The position numbers were made by a program, and so were the translations under genes. The notes beneath the pieces were generated by a model, which did no database searches, was not told where the DNA came from, and saw only the letters and a program-made list of their open reading frames with translations. A DNA stretch of 64,000 nt from Oscillospiraceae bacterium (GTDB lineage: Bacteria; Bacillota; Clostridia; Oscillospirales; Ruminococcaceae): the NCBI GenBank assembly GCA_021201235.1, contig JAJQFI010000003.1, positions 1 through 64,000 of the forward strand. Reading direction: 5' to 3'. Below are positions 54,081 to 62,841 of the stretch, piece after piece. Position 1 is the first letter of the stretch. The number at the start of each line of letters is the position of its first letter.

Positions 54081-55429
54081 AACTTCTCCTCGCTTTCCCC
54101 GACAGTTTCTTCGACCGGCTCTTCCGGCAGGTCGGCTTCGGAAAGCTTTTCCTCAAACGCCGGCATGTCCTCTGGAGTGATTTCGGCTTCTTCAGCTTGC
54201 TTCTTCCTGCCAAAGAGCCTGAGTCTCGGAAAGAGCTTCTTGTCGTCTGCGGTCTTCATGACCCACTCGTTGACCGGCTTGCCACACCAGCGGCAATAAG
54301 CGGCGGTGTCGCCGATCTGCTTTTTGCAGGAGGAGCAGTAACGCTTTATCGACACGCTGTCATAAAGGCTGTCGTGGAACTCCTTCATCGACTGGAATCT
54401 GTCAGTCGGTCGGACGCCGAGAGCAAGCAGGATGGATTTCTCCTGCTGTTCGGTTATGTCGGCATGGAGCTTGCGGGGCGGGATGAGTTCGTCTTCTGAA
54501 ATTCTGTCGACCGAACGCACGGGAATCTGCCCCGTCAGGCAATAATAAATGGAGGCGGCAAAGGCATAGACGTCCGTCCACGGTCCCTGACCCTTGCGCT
54601 GATACTGTTCCAGAGGCACATAGCCGTGCTTCAGCGTCAGCGTCTGGGTTTCGGAATTTTCGGAAACGTCCCGGGCACAGCCGAAATCTATAAGCCTAAG
54701 CCTGCCGTTTTCAATCATAAGATTGTCGGGACTGATATCCCGGTGGATAAGACCGGCATCGTGAACCGTTCCAAGAGCTCCGAACATCGGCTCGAGCATT
54801 GCAAAAAGCTCTCTGGAAGGGATTCTTCCTCCACGAAGCTCTGTCTGCTTTTTGAGGGTGACCCCTTCGATATATTCCATTACAATATAGGCTGAGTTGT
54901 TCTCTTCGAAATAGTCTATTACCGAAACAACCTCGCTCTGCTTGGTGAGGCGTGCCATTATTCTGGCTTCGCCCAGAAATTTTTCCTTGCCCTTCTCAAA
55001 GCTGTCGACGGCACCCGTGAAGCTCGAAACGTTCAGAGACATTGTCGACTGTCTCATAGAAAGCCCGACGGGATAGTATTCCTTGATTGCGACCTTCATG
55101 TCAAGCGTCAGGTCACAGCCGATATATGTAATGCCAAAGCCGCCTTCGCCCAGAACCCGTCCGACAAGGTACTGATTTTTGAGGACGGTTCCGAGAGGCA
55201 GATGGTGTGCCGCAGACTCGTATTCCGAGAACTTCTTATTGTCTGCACAATTATTGCAAATTCCGGCTCCTTTACTCACGGGATTCATGCAGAAAAGGCA
55301 ACGGTCTTCATGCCTGACTTTGCGTGCTGTTGTGGACACAGACTCATCGTCTACAGACGCATCCCTTCGGACAACTCCCGCTCGCTCCGTCACCGCATCG
55401 GATTTTATCTTATCGGCATCGTCAGTCAT
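54038..55429 (-). CDS. Soluble Ser/Thr kinase with zinc ribbons at both ends
   Basis: A 463-residue protein. A ribbon CLFCMNPVSKGAGICNNC (about 45-62) precedes a kinase domain (about 80-355) with LGEGGFGITY, AIKEYYP, LIHRDISPDNLMIE, LIDFGCARD and GYVPLEQYQRKGQGPWTD. A second ribbon, CSSCKKQIGDTAAYCRWCG, lies at about 372-390, then an acidic tail. No TM helix. It heads the island, with GGAGGG before the ATG. The ribbons may dock it to the zinc-ribbon membrane proteins of the cluster. Confidence 0.92.
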   Translation of the reverse strand: MTDDADKIKSDAVTERAGVVRRDASVDDESVSTTARKVRHEDRCLFCMNPVSKGAGICNNCADNKKFSEYESAAHHLPLGTVLKNQYLVGRVLGEGGFGITYIGCDLTLDMKVAIKEYYPVGLSMRQSTMSLNVSSFTGAVDSFEKGKEKFLGEARIMARLTKQSEVVSVIDYFEENNSAYIVMEYIEGVTLKKQTELRGGRIPSRELFAMLEPMFGALGTVHDAGLIHRDISPDNLMIENGRLRLIDFGCARDVSENSETQTLTLKHGYVPLEQYQRKGQGPWTDVYAFAASIYYCLTGQIPVRSVDRISEDELIPPRKLHADITEQQEKSILLALGVRPTDRFQSMKEFHDSLYDSVSIKRYCSSCKKQIGDTAAYCRWCGKPVNEWVMKTADDKKLFPRLRLFGRKKQAEEAEITPEDMPAFEEKLSEADLPEEPVEETVGESEEKLCTAKNADTSSAEE

Positions 55430-55570
55430 GATAACCCTCCAAACCCATTTTAAGTAGATAACAAAATTATATCATCGACGATTGTTGGAGTGTAGTTCAG
55501 GTTTTCGGAGAGATTGCCACGAATGTCCGGCAACGATTTGAGTAGCCTCGCCGGCTTTTAAAATATCCAT

Positions 55571-55614
55571 AAATGAAAAGCCCCGATTATTCTCAATCAG
55601 GGGAATAATCGGGG
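55571..55614 (-). terminator. Intrinsic terminator of the arginine operon
   Basis: On the minus strand CCCCGATTATTC and GAATAATCGGGG pair, followed by CTTTTCATTT. It lies 47 bases after the stop of argD. Confidence 0.85.
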
Positions 55615-55660
55615 TAGGTGGTTGTTCAATGGGAGATGGCTTTTACGACAGCTTTTTCTG

Positions 55661-56839
55661 TTATATGACTTTTGATAATTTCTCCCCCATCTCATCCACA
55701 TCCGCTTCCGTGATAATCAGCGGCGGGACGAATCTTATGACGTTCTTGCCGGCGGAGATGAGGACGAGATGCTCATCCATGAGCGCAGACTTCACTATGT
55801 CCGCGACGGGAACGTTGAACTCAAGACCCTGAATCAAGCCTCTGCCTCTGTGGGCTGTTATTTTGTCCGAAGAAGCCATGAGTGCTTCTAATTTATCCCA
55901 AAGATATCCTCCGACATTCCTGACATGTCCGGGGATGTCTTTTTCTTTATAGATGTCGAGGACCTTCGAGGCGACGGCGCAGACGAGCGGATTGCCGCCA
56001 TAGGTCGAGCCGTGGTCGCCGACGGTCATCGCATTTGCGGCTTTGCCCTGAGCGAGGAAAGCACCAATCGGGAAGCCGTTTCCGAGAGCCTTCGCGACCG
56101 TCATGACGTCCGGCTTGACGCCGTAAGCCTGCCATGCGAACATGTTGCCGCTTCTTGCCATTCCGCACTGAATTTCATCAAGGATGAGAAGCGCGCCGGT
56201 CTCGTCGCAGAGGGCTCTTACGCCCTTGAGGAACTCCTCGGTTGCCGGATAGATTCCGCCTTCGCCCTGAATTGTCTCCATGATGACGGCGGCGGTCTTG
56301 TCGCTCCACAGGGCTTTGACGCTGTCAAGATTGTTGTACTCGGCAAACCTGATATTCGGAATCAGCGGGTCGAACGGCTCGCGATAGTGGGCGTTGCCGG
56401 TGACGGAGAGTGCGCCGAGGCTTCTTCCATGAAAAGAGTGCTCCATGGCGATAATCTCGTAATCATTGGAAAGCCCCCTATTATAAGCGTGACGCTTCGC
56501 AATCTTGAGGGCACCCTCGATGGCTTCGGTGCCGCTGTTTGTGAAGAATACCCTGTCCATCTCGGAAACTTTCAACAGCTTTTCAGCCGCTTCGGTTGCG
56601 GGGATGTTATAAAAAAGGTTGGAAGTGTGGACGAGCTTGTCAATCTGGGCTTTCGCCGCCTCGTCGACCTCGGGATAGTGATACCCGAGACCCATAACGG
56701 CGATTCCGGCTCCGAAATCGAGGTATTCTGTGCCCTTGTCGTCGTATAGCCTTACGCCCTCGCCCCGCTCAAACACGACGGGAAAGCGGGAATAGGTCTT
56801 ATAAAGTGCATCCTCGGCACGGTCAATATATGTAGACAT
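55661..56839 (-). CDS. argD: Acetylornithine aminotransferase
   Basis: A 392-residue class III PLP aminotransferase. Signatures are TNSGTEAIEGALKIAKRH, HSFHGRSLGALSVTGN, LILDEIQCGMARSG and the PLP lysine in TVAKALGNGFPIGAFL. It converts N-acetylglutamate semialdehyde to N-acetylornithine. The ATG at 56839 is eight bases after AAGGAG; a GTG at 56848 is less likely. It is the last gene of the operon and directly follows argB. Confidence 0.95.
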   Translation of the reverse strand: MSTYIDRAEDALYKTYSRFPVVFERGEGVRLYDDKGTEYLDFGAGIAVMGLGYHYPEVDEAAKAQIDKLVHTSNLFYNIPATEAAEKLLKVSEMDRVFFTNSGTEAIEGALKIAKRHAYNRGLSNDYEIIAMEHSFHGRSLGALSVTGNAHYREPFDPLIPNIRFAEYNNLDSVKALWSDKTAAVIMETIQGEGGIYPATEEFLKGVRALCDETGALLILDEIQCGMARSGNMFAWQAYGVKPDVMTVAKALGNGFPIGAFLAQGKAANAMTVGDHGSTYGGNPLVCAVASKVLDIYKEKDIPGHVRNVGGYLWDKLEALMASSDKITAHRGRGLIQGLEFNVPVADIVKSALMDEHLVLISAGKNVIRFVPPLIITEADVDEMGEKLSKVI

Positions 56840-56844
56840 TGCGC

Positions 56845-57756
56845 TCACTCCTTGTAGTATCTTTCCCCGCCGTCACGGATGATGGCGGTGCCGATTCCCT
56901 TATTGGTGAAGATTTCGAGCAGGAGGCAGTGCGCGATTCTGCCGTCCAGAATATGCACGCGGTTGACGCCGTGATTGATGGCGTCGATGCAGTTCTGCAT
57001 TTTGGGGAGCATTCCGCCGCCGAAGCTTCCGCTTTCAACATAGCTCTGAGCCTCCGAAACGGTCATCTCGGAAATGAGCGTCGACTTGTCGTTGAAATCC
57101 TTGTAAACGCCCTCGACGTCCGTCAGAAACGCAAGCTTTTCGGCATTGACTGCCCTTGCAATCGCGCAAGCCGCGTCGTCTGCGTTGATGTTGTAGCTGT
57201 AGAAGTCGTTGTCAAATCCAATCGGGCAGATAATCGGGAGGAAGTCCTTCTCGAGCAAATCATAGATTATCTTCGGATTGACCTCGGTAATTTCTCCGAC
57301 AAAGCCGATGTCCTCGCCGCCCGAGAGCTTCTTCTCGCACTTGAGGAGCATTCCGTCCTTGCCGCTGATGCCGACCGCCTTGACGCCGAGCTCGTTGACG
57401 AACTGAACAAGGCTCTTGTTGACGCGATTCAGAACCATTTCGGCGATTTCCATTGTCGGCTCGTCGGTGACACGAAGACCGTTCACGAAATGCGGCTCCA
57501 TCCCGACTTTTCCGACCCAACGGCTGATTTCCTTGCCGCCGCCGTGGACGATGATGGGCTTGAATCCGACAAGCTTCAGAAGCACAACGTCCTGGATGAC
57601 GCTGTACTTGAGCTTTTCGTCGACCATCGCACTCCCGCCGTACTTGACGACGATTATTTTGCGGTTGAACCGCTGTATATAGGGCAGTGCCTCGATGAGC
57701 ACCTGCGCCTTCTGCATTACGTCCATATCCGGGACGGCATTAGTATTTTCTGTCAT
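56845..57756 (-). CDS. argB: Acetylglutamate kinase
   Basis: A 303-residue amino-acid-kinase-family enzyme with [48 protein letters not shown] and [17 protein letters not shown]. It phosphorylates N-acetylglutamate. The N-terminal helix (about 10-25) is the extension often linked to arginine-sensitive hexameric forms. Confidence 0.95.
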   Translation of the reverse strand: MTENTNAVPDMDVMQKAQVLIEALPYIQRFNRKIIVVKYGGSAMVDEKLKYSVIQDVVLLKLVGFKPIIVHGGGKEISRWVGKVGMEPHFVNGLRVTDEPTMEIAEMVLNRVNKSLVQFVNELGVKAVGISGKDGMLLKCEKKLSGGEDIGFVGEITEVNPKIIYDLLEKDFLPIICPIGFDNDFYSYNINADDAACAIARAVNAEKLAFLTDVEGVYKDFNDKSTLISEMTVSEAQSYVESGSFGGGMLPKMQNCIDAINHGVNRVHILDGRIAHCLLLEIFTNKGIGTAIIRDGGERYYKE

Positions 57757-57770
57757 TTTATATAGCTCCT

Positions 57771-59000
57771 TTATGAACGATAGTCGGCGTTGATTTTAAC
57801 GTAGTCATATGTCAGGTCACAGCCCCATGCGGTTGCGCTTGCTTCGCCGCCCTTGACATCGGCGATAACCGTCACTTCGGGCTCCGAAAGAATCTTTGTG
57901 GCGAATTCTTCCGAGTAATCGGTTGCCATGCCGTTCTCGACGACCCGGAGCTTTCCTGCGGCGCTGATGAAGTATAAATCGGTCGTGTCGGGATTGAACT
58001 TGGCACCCGAATAGCCAAGAGCACAGAGGATTCTTCCCCAGTTTGCGTCGTGCCCGTAGATTGCCGCCTTCGTGAGGCTCGAGCAGACGACCGACTTCGC
58101 AAGAGTTTTGGCTGTCTCTTTGTCCGATGCGTTGACTACTTTTACTTCCAAGAGAGCCGTGCAACCTTCACCGTCGCCGGCAATTTTCTTGGCGAGCGTT
58201 TCTGTCACGACTCGAAGAGCTTTGCAGAAGAGTTCATAATCCTCGCCCTCTTCGGTAATCTCGGGGTTGCCAGCAAGACCGTTCGCCATGAGAATTACGG
58301 TGTCGTTTGTCGAGGTGTCGCCGTCGACAGAAATCATGTTGAATGTATCCTGAATGTCGGCTTTGAGCGCCTTATTCAGCAATTCCTTCGAAATAGCAAT
58401 ATCCGAAGTGATGAAGCAGAGCATCGTGCACATGTTCGGGTGAATCATTCCCGAGCCCTTGCACATGCCGCCAATTGTGACGGTCTTGCCGCCGAGTTCA
58501 AATCTGACGGCGACCTCCTTCGGCTTTGTATCTGTTGTCATGATTGCTCTTTCAGCCGCAGTGCCGTGGGCCTCGTCGGTGCCGAGTCTTTCGGAAAGTG
58601 CTTTGACGCCCGCCTTGAGCTTGTCAACGGGGAGCTGTTTGCCGATAACACCTGTTGAAGCTACCAAAACAGAGCCTTCGCCCAAGCCGAGAACCGATTT
58701 AGCCTCGTCGGCGACTTCATTACAGCAGTCGAAGCCCTCTTTGCCGGTGCAGGCGTTTGCAATGCCGGAATTGATAACGACCGCCTGTGAGGTCTCATAG
58801 TTCTCGACGATTTCCTTATCGAAGAGGACGGGAGCGGCTTTCACAAGATTTGTGGTGAAGGTTCCGGCGGTGACGGCAGGCACTTCGCTTAAAATCATAG
58901 CCATATCGTCCCGACCCTGATATTTTATTCCCGCCGCATAAGAACCGGCAGAAAAGCCGATAGCGGCAGTTACGCCGCCCGAAATTTTTTCGATTTTCAT
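57771..59000 (-). CDS. argJ: Bifunctional ornithine acetyltransferase / N-acetylglutamate synthase
   Basis: A 409-residue protein of the self-cleaving ArgJ family. The cleavage motif is [14 protein letters not shown] with the nucleophile Thr192, giving alpha and beta chains. It recycles the acetyl group from acetylornithine to glutamate, which closes the cyclic pathway and removes the need for a separate argE. Cleavage after Cys instead of the more common Ala is a small deviation. Confidence 0.95.
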   Translation of the reverse strand: MKIEKISGGVTAAIGFSAGSYAAGIKYQGRDDMAMILSEVPAVTAGTFTTNLVKAAPVLFDKEIVENYETSQAVVINSGIANACTGKEGFDCCNEVADEAKSVLGLGEGSVLVASTGVIGKQLPVDKLKAGVKALSERLGTDEAHGTAAERAIMTTDTKPKEVAVRFELGGKTVTIGGMCKGSGMIHPNMCTMLCFITSDIAISKELLNKALKADIQDTFNMISVDGDTSTNDTVILMANGLAGNPEITEEGEDYELFCKALRVVTETLAKKIAGDGEGCTALLEVKVVNASDKETAKTLAKSVVCSSLTKAAIYGHDANWGRILCALGYSGAKFNPDTTDLYFISAAGKLRVVENGMATDYSEEFATKILSEPEVTVIADVKGGEASATAWGCDLTYDYVKINADYRS

Positions 59001-59011
59001 TGTAATTCCCT

Positions 59012-59476
59012 CTATAGATTTCTTTTTATTTTATTTTCATCATTGAGAACCAAATCATAGACGTTTACGTCCTCCCTCGGCGACCAGCCGGTCGATTGCC
59101 AGAAGGAGTTGCCGAGGCGGTTTTGCTTGAAGGCGATGAGGCTTATTTTGTTGACGCCGTCGGCTTTGAGAGCCTCGGTGCAGAAGCGCACCATGTCCGA
59201 GCCGATGCCGTGGTTGCGGTAGCTTCTTTCGACGCAGACGTGGTAGAAATAGCCCGTTCTGCCGTCGCTCCCGCAAAGGATAGTCCCGACGAGCTTGCCG
59301 TCGAGCTCAGCCACGACGCTCAGCCCCGGGTTTCTTGCTAAGAATCTCTTCACGCCGTCATACGAGTCGTCGATACTGCGAATCGCAAACCCCTCGATGC
59401 TCTCCCAGAGAGCGAACACTTCGGGGTAGTTTTCTATTGTCATGGGGCGCAAGGTTGCGCCGGATTTAGTAGTCAT
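59012..59476 (-). CDS. GNAT-family N-acetyltransferase in the arg operon
   Basis: A 154-residue GNAT: LRPMTIENYPEVFALWES at the start, then LVGTILCGSDGRTGYFYHVC, the acetyl-CoA loop SYRNHGIGSDMVRFC and FWQSTGWSPREDVNVYDLVL. Its place between argC and argJ makes N-acetylglutamate formation (an ArgA-like role) an attractive but unproven job. Confidence 0.85.
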   Translation of the reverse strand: MTTKSGATLRPMTIENYPEVFALWESIEGFAIRSIDDSYDGVKRFLARNPGLSVVAELDGKLVGTILCGSDGRTGYFYHVCVERSYRNHGIGSDMVRFCTEALKADGVNKISLIAFKQNRLGNSFWQSTGWSPREDVNVYDLVLNDENKIKRNL

Positions 59477-59495
59477 AGGTATTTACCCTTCTTGC

Positions 59496-59520
59496 GGGCG
59501 AATAATATCCGCCCCTACAT
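59496..59520. repeat. REP-like hairpin, second copy
   Basis: GGGCGAATAATATCCGCCC followed by CTACAT; same family as 3529-3552. It lies in the gap between argC and the GNAT gene, inside the operon. Confidence 0.65.
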
Positions 59521-60560
59521 TATAGCGGTAGCTGTTCGATTCCCTTAGCCTCGGGGAGACCAAACATCAGGTTCATGTTCTGAATTGCCTGTCCTGCGGC
59601 GCCCTTGACCATGTTGTCGATGGCGCCCATCATGATGACCCTGTTCGTGCGCTCGTCCAGCTTGCAGGAAACGTCGGCAAGGTTCGAGCCACGAACCCAT
59701 CTTGTCTCGGTCGGCACGCCATAGGGGAGGACACGGACGAAATGCTCGTCCTTATAGCAGGCTTCATATGCGTTATGCAATTCCTCCGGAGTTACGGATT
59801 TTACGAGGCTTGCATATGCCGTCACCAAGATTCCTCTTTGCATGGGCACGAGGTGCGGGGTGAAGCTGATTCTTACGTCACGTCCTGCGACGTTCGAAAG
59901 CTGTTCCTCAATTTCGGGAACATGCCTGTGTGCGGCGACGGAATAAGCCTTGATGGATTCGTTGACCTCGCAGAAGAGGTTTGCGGTCTTCGCACCTCTG
60001 CCGGCGCCTGAGGTGCCGCTCTTCGCGTCGATGATGATTGAATCGGGGTCGATATAGCCCGCTTTCAGAAGCGGATAGATGCTTAAGAATGAGCAGGTCG
60101 GATAGCAACCCGGGTTAGCGATGAGCCGGGCGCTCTTTATTTTATCCCGATTGATTTCGGGCAAACCGTAGACGGCTTCTTTAATGAATTCGGGGCAGGG
60201 ATGATGAATCTTGTACCACTGCTCATAGATTTCGGGATCTGTTATTCTGAAATCGGCGCTGAGGTCGATAATCTTGCATTTCGAGAGAATTTCCTCGGTC
60301 ACCTGAGAGGCGCAAAAGCCCTGCGGAGTTGCGGTGAAGATAACGTCGCAGTTTTTCGACATTTTAAGCATATCCTCGCCACAGCATTCATCGTCTTCAT
60401 AATCACGAAGAGCGCCGTATTCGTTCGAGAATGGCGTTCCCGCATAGCTACGCGACCCGAGCCCGACGATTTCGACATCGTCACGCTGTTTCAACAATCT
60501 TACCAATTCGGCACCGGCATACCCCGTCGCGCCGATTATTCCAACTTTAATCTTATTCAT
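59520..60560 (-). CDS. argC: N-acetyl-gamma-glutamyl-phosphate reductase
   Basis: A 346-residue protein starting MNKIKVGIIGATGYAGAELV at 60560. The NADP-binding start, the catalytic Cys in IANPGCYPTCS, GTSGAGRGAKTANLF and HRHVPEIEEQL are present. It is the first gene of argC-GNAT-argJ-argB-argD, all on the minus strand. A frame back to 60599 would enter the leader hairpin. Confidence 0.95.
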   Translation of the reverse strand: MNKIKVGIIGATGYAGAELVRLLKQRDDVEIVGLGSRSYAGTPFSNEYGALRDYEDDECCGEDMLKMSKNCDVIFTATPQGFCASQVTEEILSKCKIIDLSADFRITDPEIYEQWYKIHHPCPEFIKEAVYGLPEINRDKIKSARLIANPGCYPTCSFLSIYPLLKAGYIDPDSIIIDAKSGTSGAGRGAKTANLFCEVNESIKAYSVAAHRHVPEIEEQLSNVAGRDVRISFTPHLVPMQRGILVTAYASLVKSVTPEELHNAYEACYKDEHFVRVLPYGVPTETRWVRGSNLADVSCKLDERTNRVIMMGAIDNMVKGAAGQAIQNMNLMFGLPEAKGIEQLPL

Positions 60561-60588
60561 ACTATACCAATCTCCCGAAAGTGATTGT

Positions 60589-60609
60589 GGAAGTTGCAAA
60601 GCAACTTCC
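60589..60609 (-). promoter_or_regulatory. Leader hairpin of the arginine operon
   Basis: GGAAGTTGC-AAA-GCAACTTCC, a 9-bp perfect stem in the untranslated leader, about 29 bases before the argC ATG. No T-run or leader peptide rich in Arg codons is seen. Confidence 0.6.
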
Positions 60610-60610
60610 G

Positions 60611-60668
60611 CAGCTTGGGATACTTATATCCCAAGCTGTATTATACAACATATGCACTTTTTTTGCAA
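60611..60668 (-). promoter_or_regulatory. Promoter of the arginine operon with palindrome at the start site
   Basis: On the minus strand TTGCAA (60668-60663), a 17-base spacer and TATAAT (60645-60640). From 60638 to 60611 follows CAGCTTGGGATA-TAAG-TATCCCAAGCTG, a perfect 12-bp dyad that covers the expected transcription start. It is well placed as an operator. It does not match the usual ARG-box pattern. Confidence 0.8.
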
Positions 60669-60725
60669 CCATTATTTTTAAAAAGAGAGGTTCTCAAAAA
60701 AATTCCCGAGAATCGAAATTCCCTA

Positions 60726-60800
60726 TTGCATTTTGGAAAATATAATGCTATAATTGGTGTACTGAGTGGTATCGAGTGTTAAAAGGTGGCAAAAAGTGAG
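60726..60800 (+). promoter_or_regulatory. mraZ promoter with MraZ-box-like repeats
   Basis: TTGCAT (60726-60731), a 17-base spacer and TATAAT (60749-60754). Behind it come GAGTGG (60764), GAGTGT (60774), AGGTGG (60784) and AGTGAG (60795), spaced by 10-11 bases. MraZ is known to bind such direct repeats upstream of its own gene. Confidence 0.75.
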
Positions 60801-60809
60801 GTGAATCCG

Positions 60810-61244
60810 ATGCCGGAAGAGTTAAAAATGAGCGGCGAGCTCCCTTATACGATTGACGTGAAGGGCAGAATGAGCTTCCCGCAAAGATTTCGTGACGTAC
60901 TGGGCGACAGCTTTGTTTTGACGCGTGGCGCAGACCATCGGCTGGTTGCATACTCAACCGAGCATTGGAACACACTCCGTGACAAGATTTCACTCATGCG
61001 TGAGGGCAAGGACAAGGAAATCCTCAAGCAGATTTACATCAAGGGAGCTATTCAGGTCGAAACGGATAAGCTCGGAAGAATTCTGGTGCCACAGGCTTTG
61101 AGAGAATACGCCCGGCTCCTCAAGGACGTTTACGTCGTCGGAGCTATCGACACGGCGGAAATCTGGGACAAGAACACCTATGAAGAGTTCACGCAGTCGA
61201 TTTCGCCGGATGACCTCTATGCGGCTCTTGAAGCGTTGGAATAA
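60810..61244 (+). CDS. mraZ: MraZ, transcriptional regulator of the division/cell-wall cluster
   Basis: A 144-residue protein. The ATG at 60810 gives the normal MraZ length and has GAGGTG upstream; the GTG at 60786 lies in the binding repeats. Two MraZ/AbrB-like halves are visible: LPYTIDVKGRMSFPQRFRD, and VETDKLGRILVPQALREYA. It probably represses the dcw cluster that begins here. Confidence 0.95.
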   Translation: MPEELKMSGELPYTIDVKGRMSFPQRFRDVLGDSFVLTRGADHRLVAYSTEHWNTLRDKISLMREGKDKEILKQIYIKGAIQVETDKLGRILVPQALREYARLLKDVYVVGAIDTAEIWDKNTYEEFTQSISPDDLYAALEALE

Positions 61245-61262
61245 AGAAATAAGGATAGTTTC

Positions 61263-62186
61263 ATGGAATTTCGGCATATACCGGTTCTACTGGATGAATG
61301 TATAGACGGGCTTAATATCAAGCCCGACGGGATTTATGTTGACGGAACCGCCGGCGGTGCGGGGCACTCAAGAGCGATTGCGAAAAAGCTTGTTACAGGC
61401 AAGCTCATAGCGATTGATCGCGACCCCGAGGCTGTCGAAGTTGCCCGTGAACGGCTTTTCGGGCTGAATGCCACGGTTGTCCGGGGCACATTCGGAAACG
61501 TCGACAAAATACTTGACGAGCAGGGAATCGAAGGCATCGACGGATTGCTCCTTGATATCGGCGTCAGCTCCTATCAGCTTGACAATCCCTCGAGAGGCTT
61601 CTCCTATCACTCGGAAGAGAGCGATCTCGACATGAGAATGAGCGAGAGCGGACTGAGCGCCCGGGACGTCGTCAACACATATTCGTATGAAGACCTGACC
61701 CGTATACTTTTTGAATACGGCGAAGAAAAGTTTGCGAAGAGCATCGCCTCGAATATCGTCAAGGAACGAGAAAAAGGCGAGATAAAAACCGTCGGAGACC
61801 TGGCGGATATAATAAGAGAGTCGGTTCCGGCAAAGGTGAAACGGGAGAAAAACCCCTGCAAGAAGACCTTTCAGGCAATCAGAATAGAAGTAAACAACGA
61901 GTTCGGCGAGCTTTCGGAAGCTCTTGACAAGGGCTTCGACAGGCTCAAGCCCGGCGGAAGGCTTTGCGTGATTACCTTCCACTCGCTCGAGGACAGAATG
62001 GTGAAGCAGAGATTTTTAAGCTTCGCCCAGGGCTGTATCTGCCCGCCCGAGTTCCCCGTGTGCGTATGCGGCAGAACCCCGAGGGGTAAGATGATCACCA
62101 AGAAGCCCATCGAACCGAGCGAAGAAGAACTCGCATCGAATAACAGAAGCCATTCGGCAAAATTACGGATAGTAGAAAAATTGTAA
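61263..62186 (+). CDS. rsmH: 16S rRNA (cytosine-1402-N4)-methyltransferase
   Basis: A 307-residue protein with HIPVLLDECIDGL, the AdoMet site VDGTAGGAGHSRAI, LLDIGVSSYQLDNPSRGFSY, NEFGELSEALDKGF and ITFHSLEDRMVKQRF. It methylates C1402 in the ribosomal P site region. The gene follows mraZ by 18 bases, the conserved order. Confidence 0.96.
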   Translation: MEFRHIPVLLDECIDGLNIKPDGIYVDGTAGGAGHSRAIAKKLVTGKLIAIDRDPEAVEVARERLFGLNATVVRGTFGNVDKILDEQGIEGIDGLLLDIGVSSYQLDNPSRGFSYHSEESDLDMRMSESGLSARDVVNTYSYEDLTRILFEYGEEKFAKSIASNIVKEREKGEIKTVGDLADIIRESVPAKVKREKNPCKKTFQAIRIEVNNEFGELSEALDKGFDRLKPGGRLCVITFHSLEDRMVKQRFLSFAQGCICPPEFPVCVCGRTPRGKMITKKPIEPSEEELASNNRSHSAKLRIVEKL

Positions 62187-62198
62187 GAGGGTGTAAAC

Positions 62199-62702
62199 AT
62201 GGCGTATCGTGACGACAATTTAGCTTATGATATTTCGGTCTATGAGCCGAAGAGCAACGCCCAGCCGAAGACTCAGCCGAAGGCGGAGCCGAAACGCAAG
62301 CCCCGTATCGAAATACGGCATAACACAATCGCTCTGCCGCAGAACCTCTTCACGATTTTCGTAACCGCCGCAGTCGTCTTTGCGGTGATGTTCGCACTTC
62401 TCTATGGCAAGGTCGAGAGCAACCGGCTCTTCAACGAGATTTCGACGCTTGAAAGCGAGCTTACCGAGCTCGAGAGCGACAACGCAAGCCTCGCCGCCGA
62501 GTATGAATCGAAAACATCGCTGAAGACCGTCGAGGAATACGCCCAGAACGTTCTTGGGCTTGAGAAGTTGGATAAATCCCAGATTGAATATGTCGAGGTC
62601 GAGGCGGACACCGTCATCGAGGTTGTAGAAACGGAGAGCTCAAACATATTCGTAATCTTAAAGAACTGGTTTGACGACCTGTTTGAATATCTTGGGTTCT
62701 GA
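62199..62702 (+). CDS. ftsL: FtsL/septum-formation-initiator-like division protein
   Basis: A 167-residue protein. A Pro/Lys-rich cytoplasmic part (1-45) is followed by one TM helix (about 50-70) and a coiled coil with Glu/Leu heptads (about 72-110, EISTLESELTELESDNASLA). The short C-terminal part has a hydrophobic end. Sequence conservation of FtsL is low, so the call rests on topology and on its place between rsmH and a class B PBP gene. Confidence 0.8.
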   Translation: MAYRDDNLAYDISVYEPKSNAQPKTQPKAEPKRKPRIEIRHNTIALPQNLFTIFVTAAVVFAVMFALLYGKVESNRLFNEISTLESELTELESDNASLAAEYESKTSLKTVEEYAQNVLGLEKLDKSQIEYVEVEADTVIEVVETESSNIFVILKNWFDDLFEYLGF

Positions 62703-62738
62703 TTAAATAGTATTGGTAATGAGATAAGTGTATCGAGG

Positions 62739-62787
62739 GAAAGTTAAGTTTTGCCTTCTTGAATATTGAAGGGTAAACTTAGCTTTC
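62739..62787 (+). promoter_or_regulatory. Hairpin in the leader of the PBP gene
   Basis: GAAAGTTAAGTTT (62739-62751) pairs with AAACTTAGCTTTC (62775-62787), a 13-bp stem with one G-T pair and a 23-base loop. There is no T-run. The gap between ftsL and pbp is 139 bases, longer than usual in this cluster. Confidence 0.55.
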
Positions 62788-62841
62788 TTCAGTAAGAGGC
62801 AAAAAGTCGGAACGTGTTATTTTTTGCAAGAAGGAGTTAAA

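Noticed and set aside
42875-55429. Type VI or type VII secretion locus
   Set aside because: Kinase, phosphatase and FHA genes are present, but no sheath, VgrG, FtsK/SpoIIIE-type ATPase or WXG100 gene was found in the window.
56839-57765. Long plus-strand frame opposite argB
   Set aside because: Shadow of argB with no start signal or family match. The same holds for the large frames opposite the GH25 gene (4237-5100), metY (6633-7472), metA (7635-8456), the capsid gene (29222-29959) and argD (55925-56749).
60560-60670. T-box or arginine riboswitch in front of argC
   Set aside because: The leader is only about 70 bases, has two simple hairpins and lacks the T-box sequence or an antiterminator-terminator pair.
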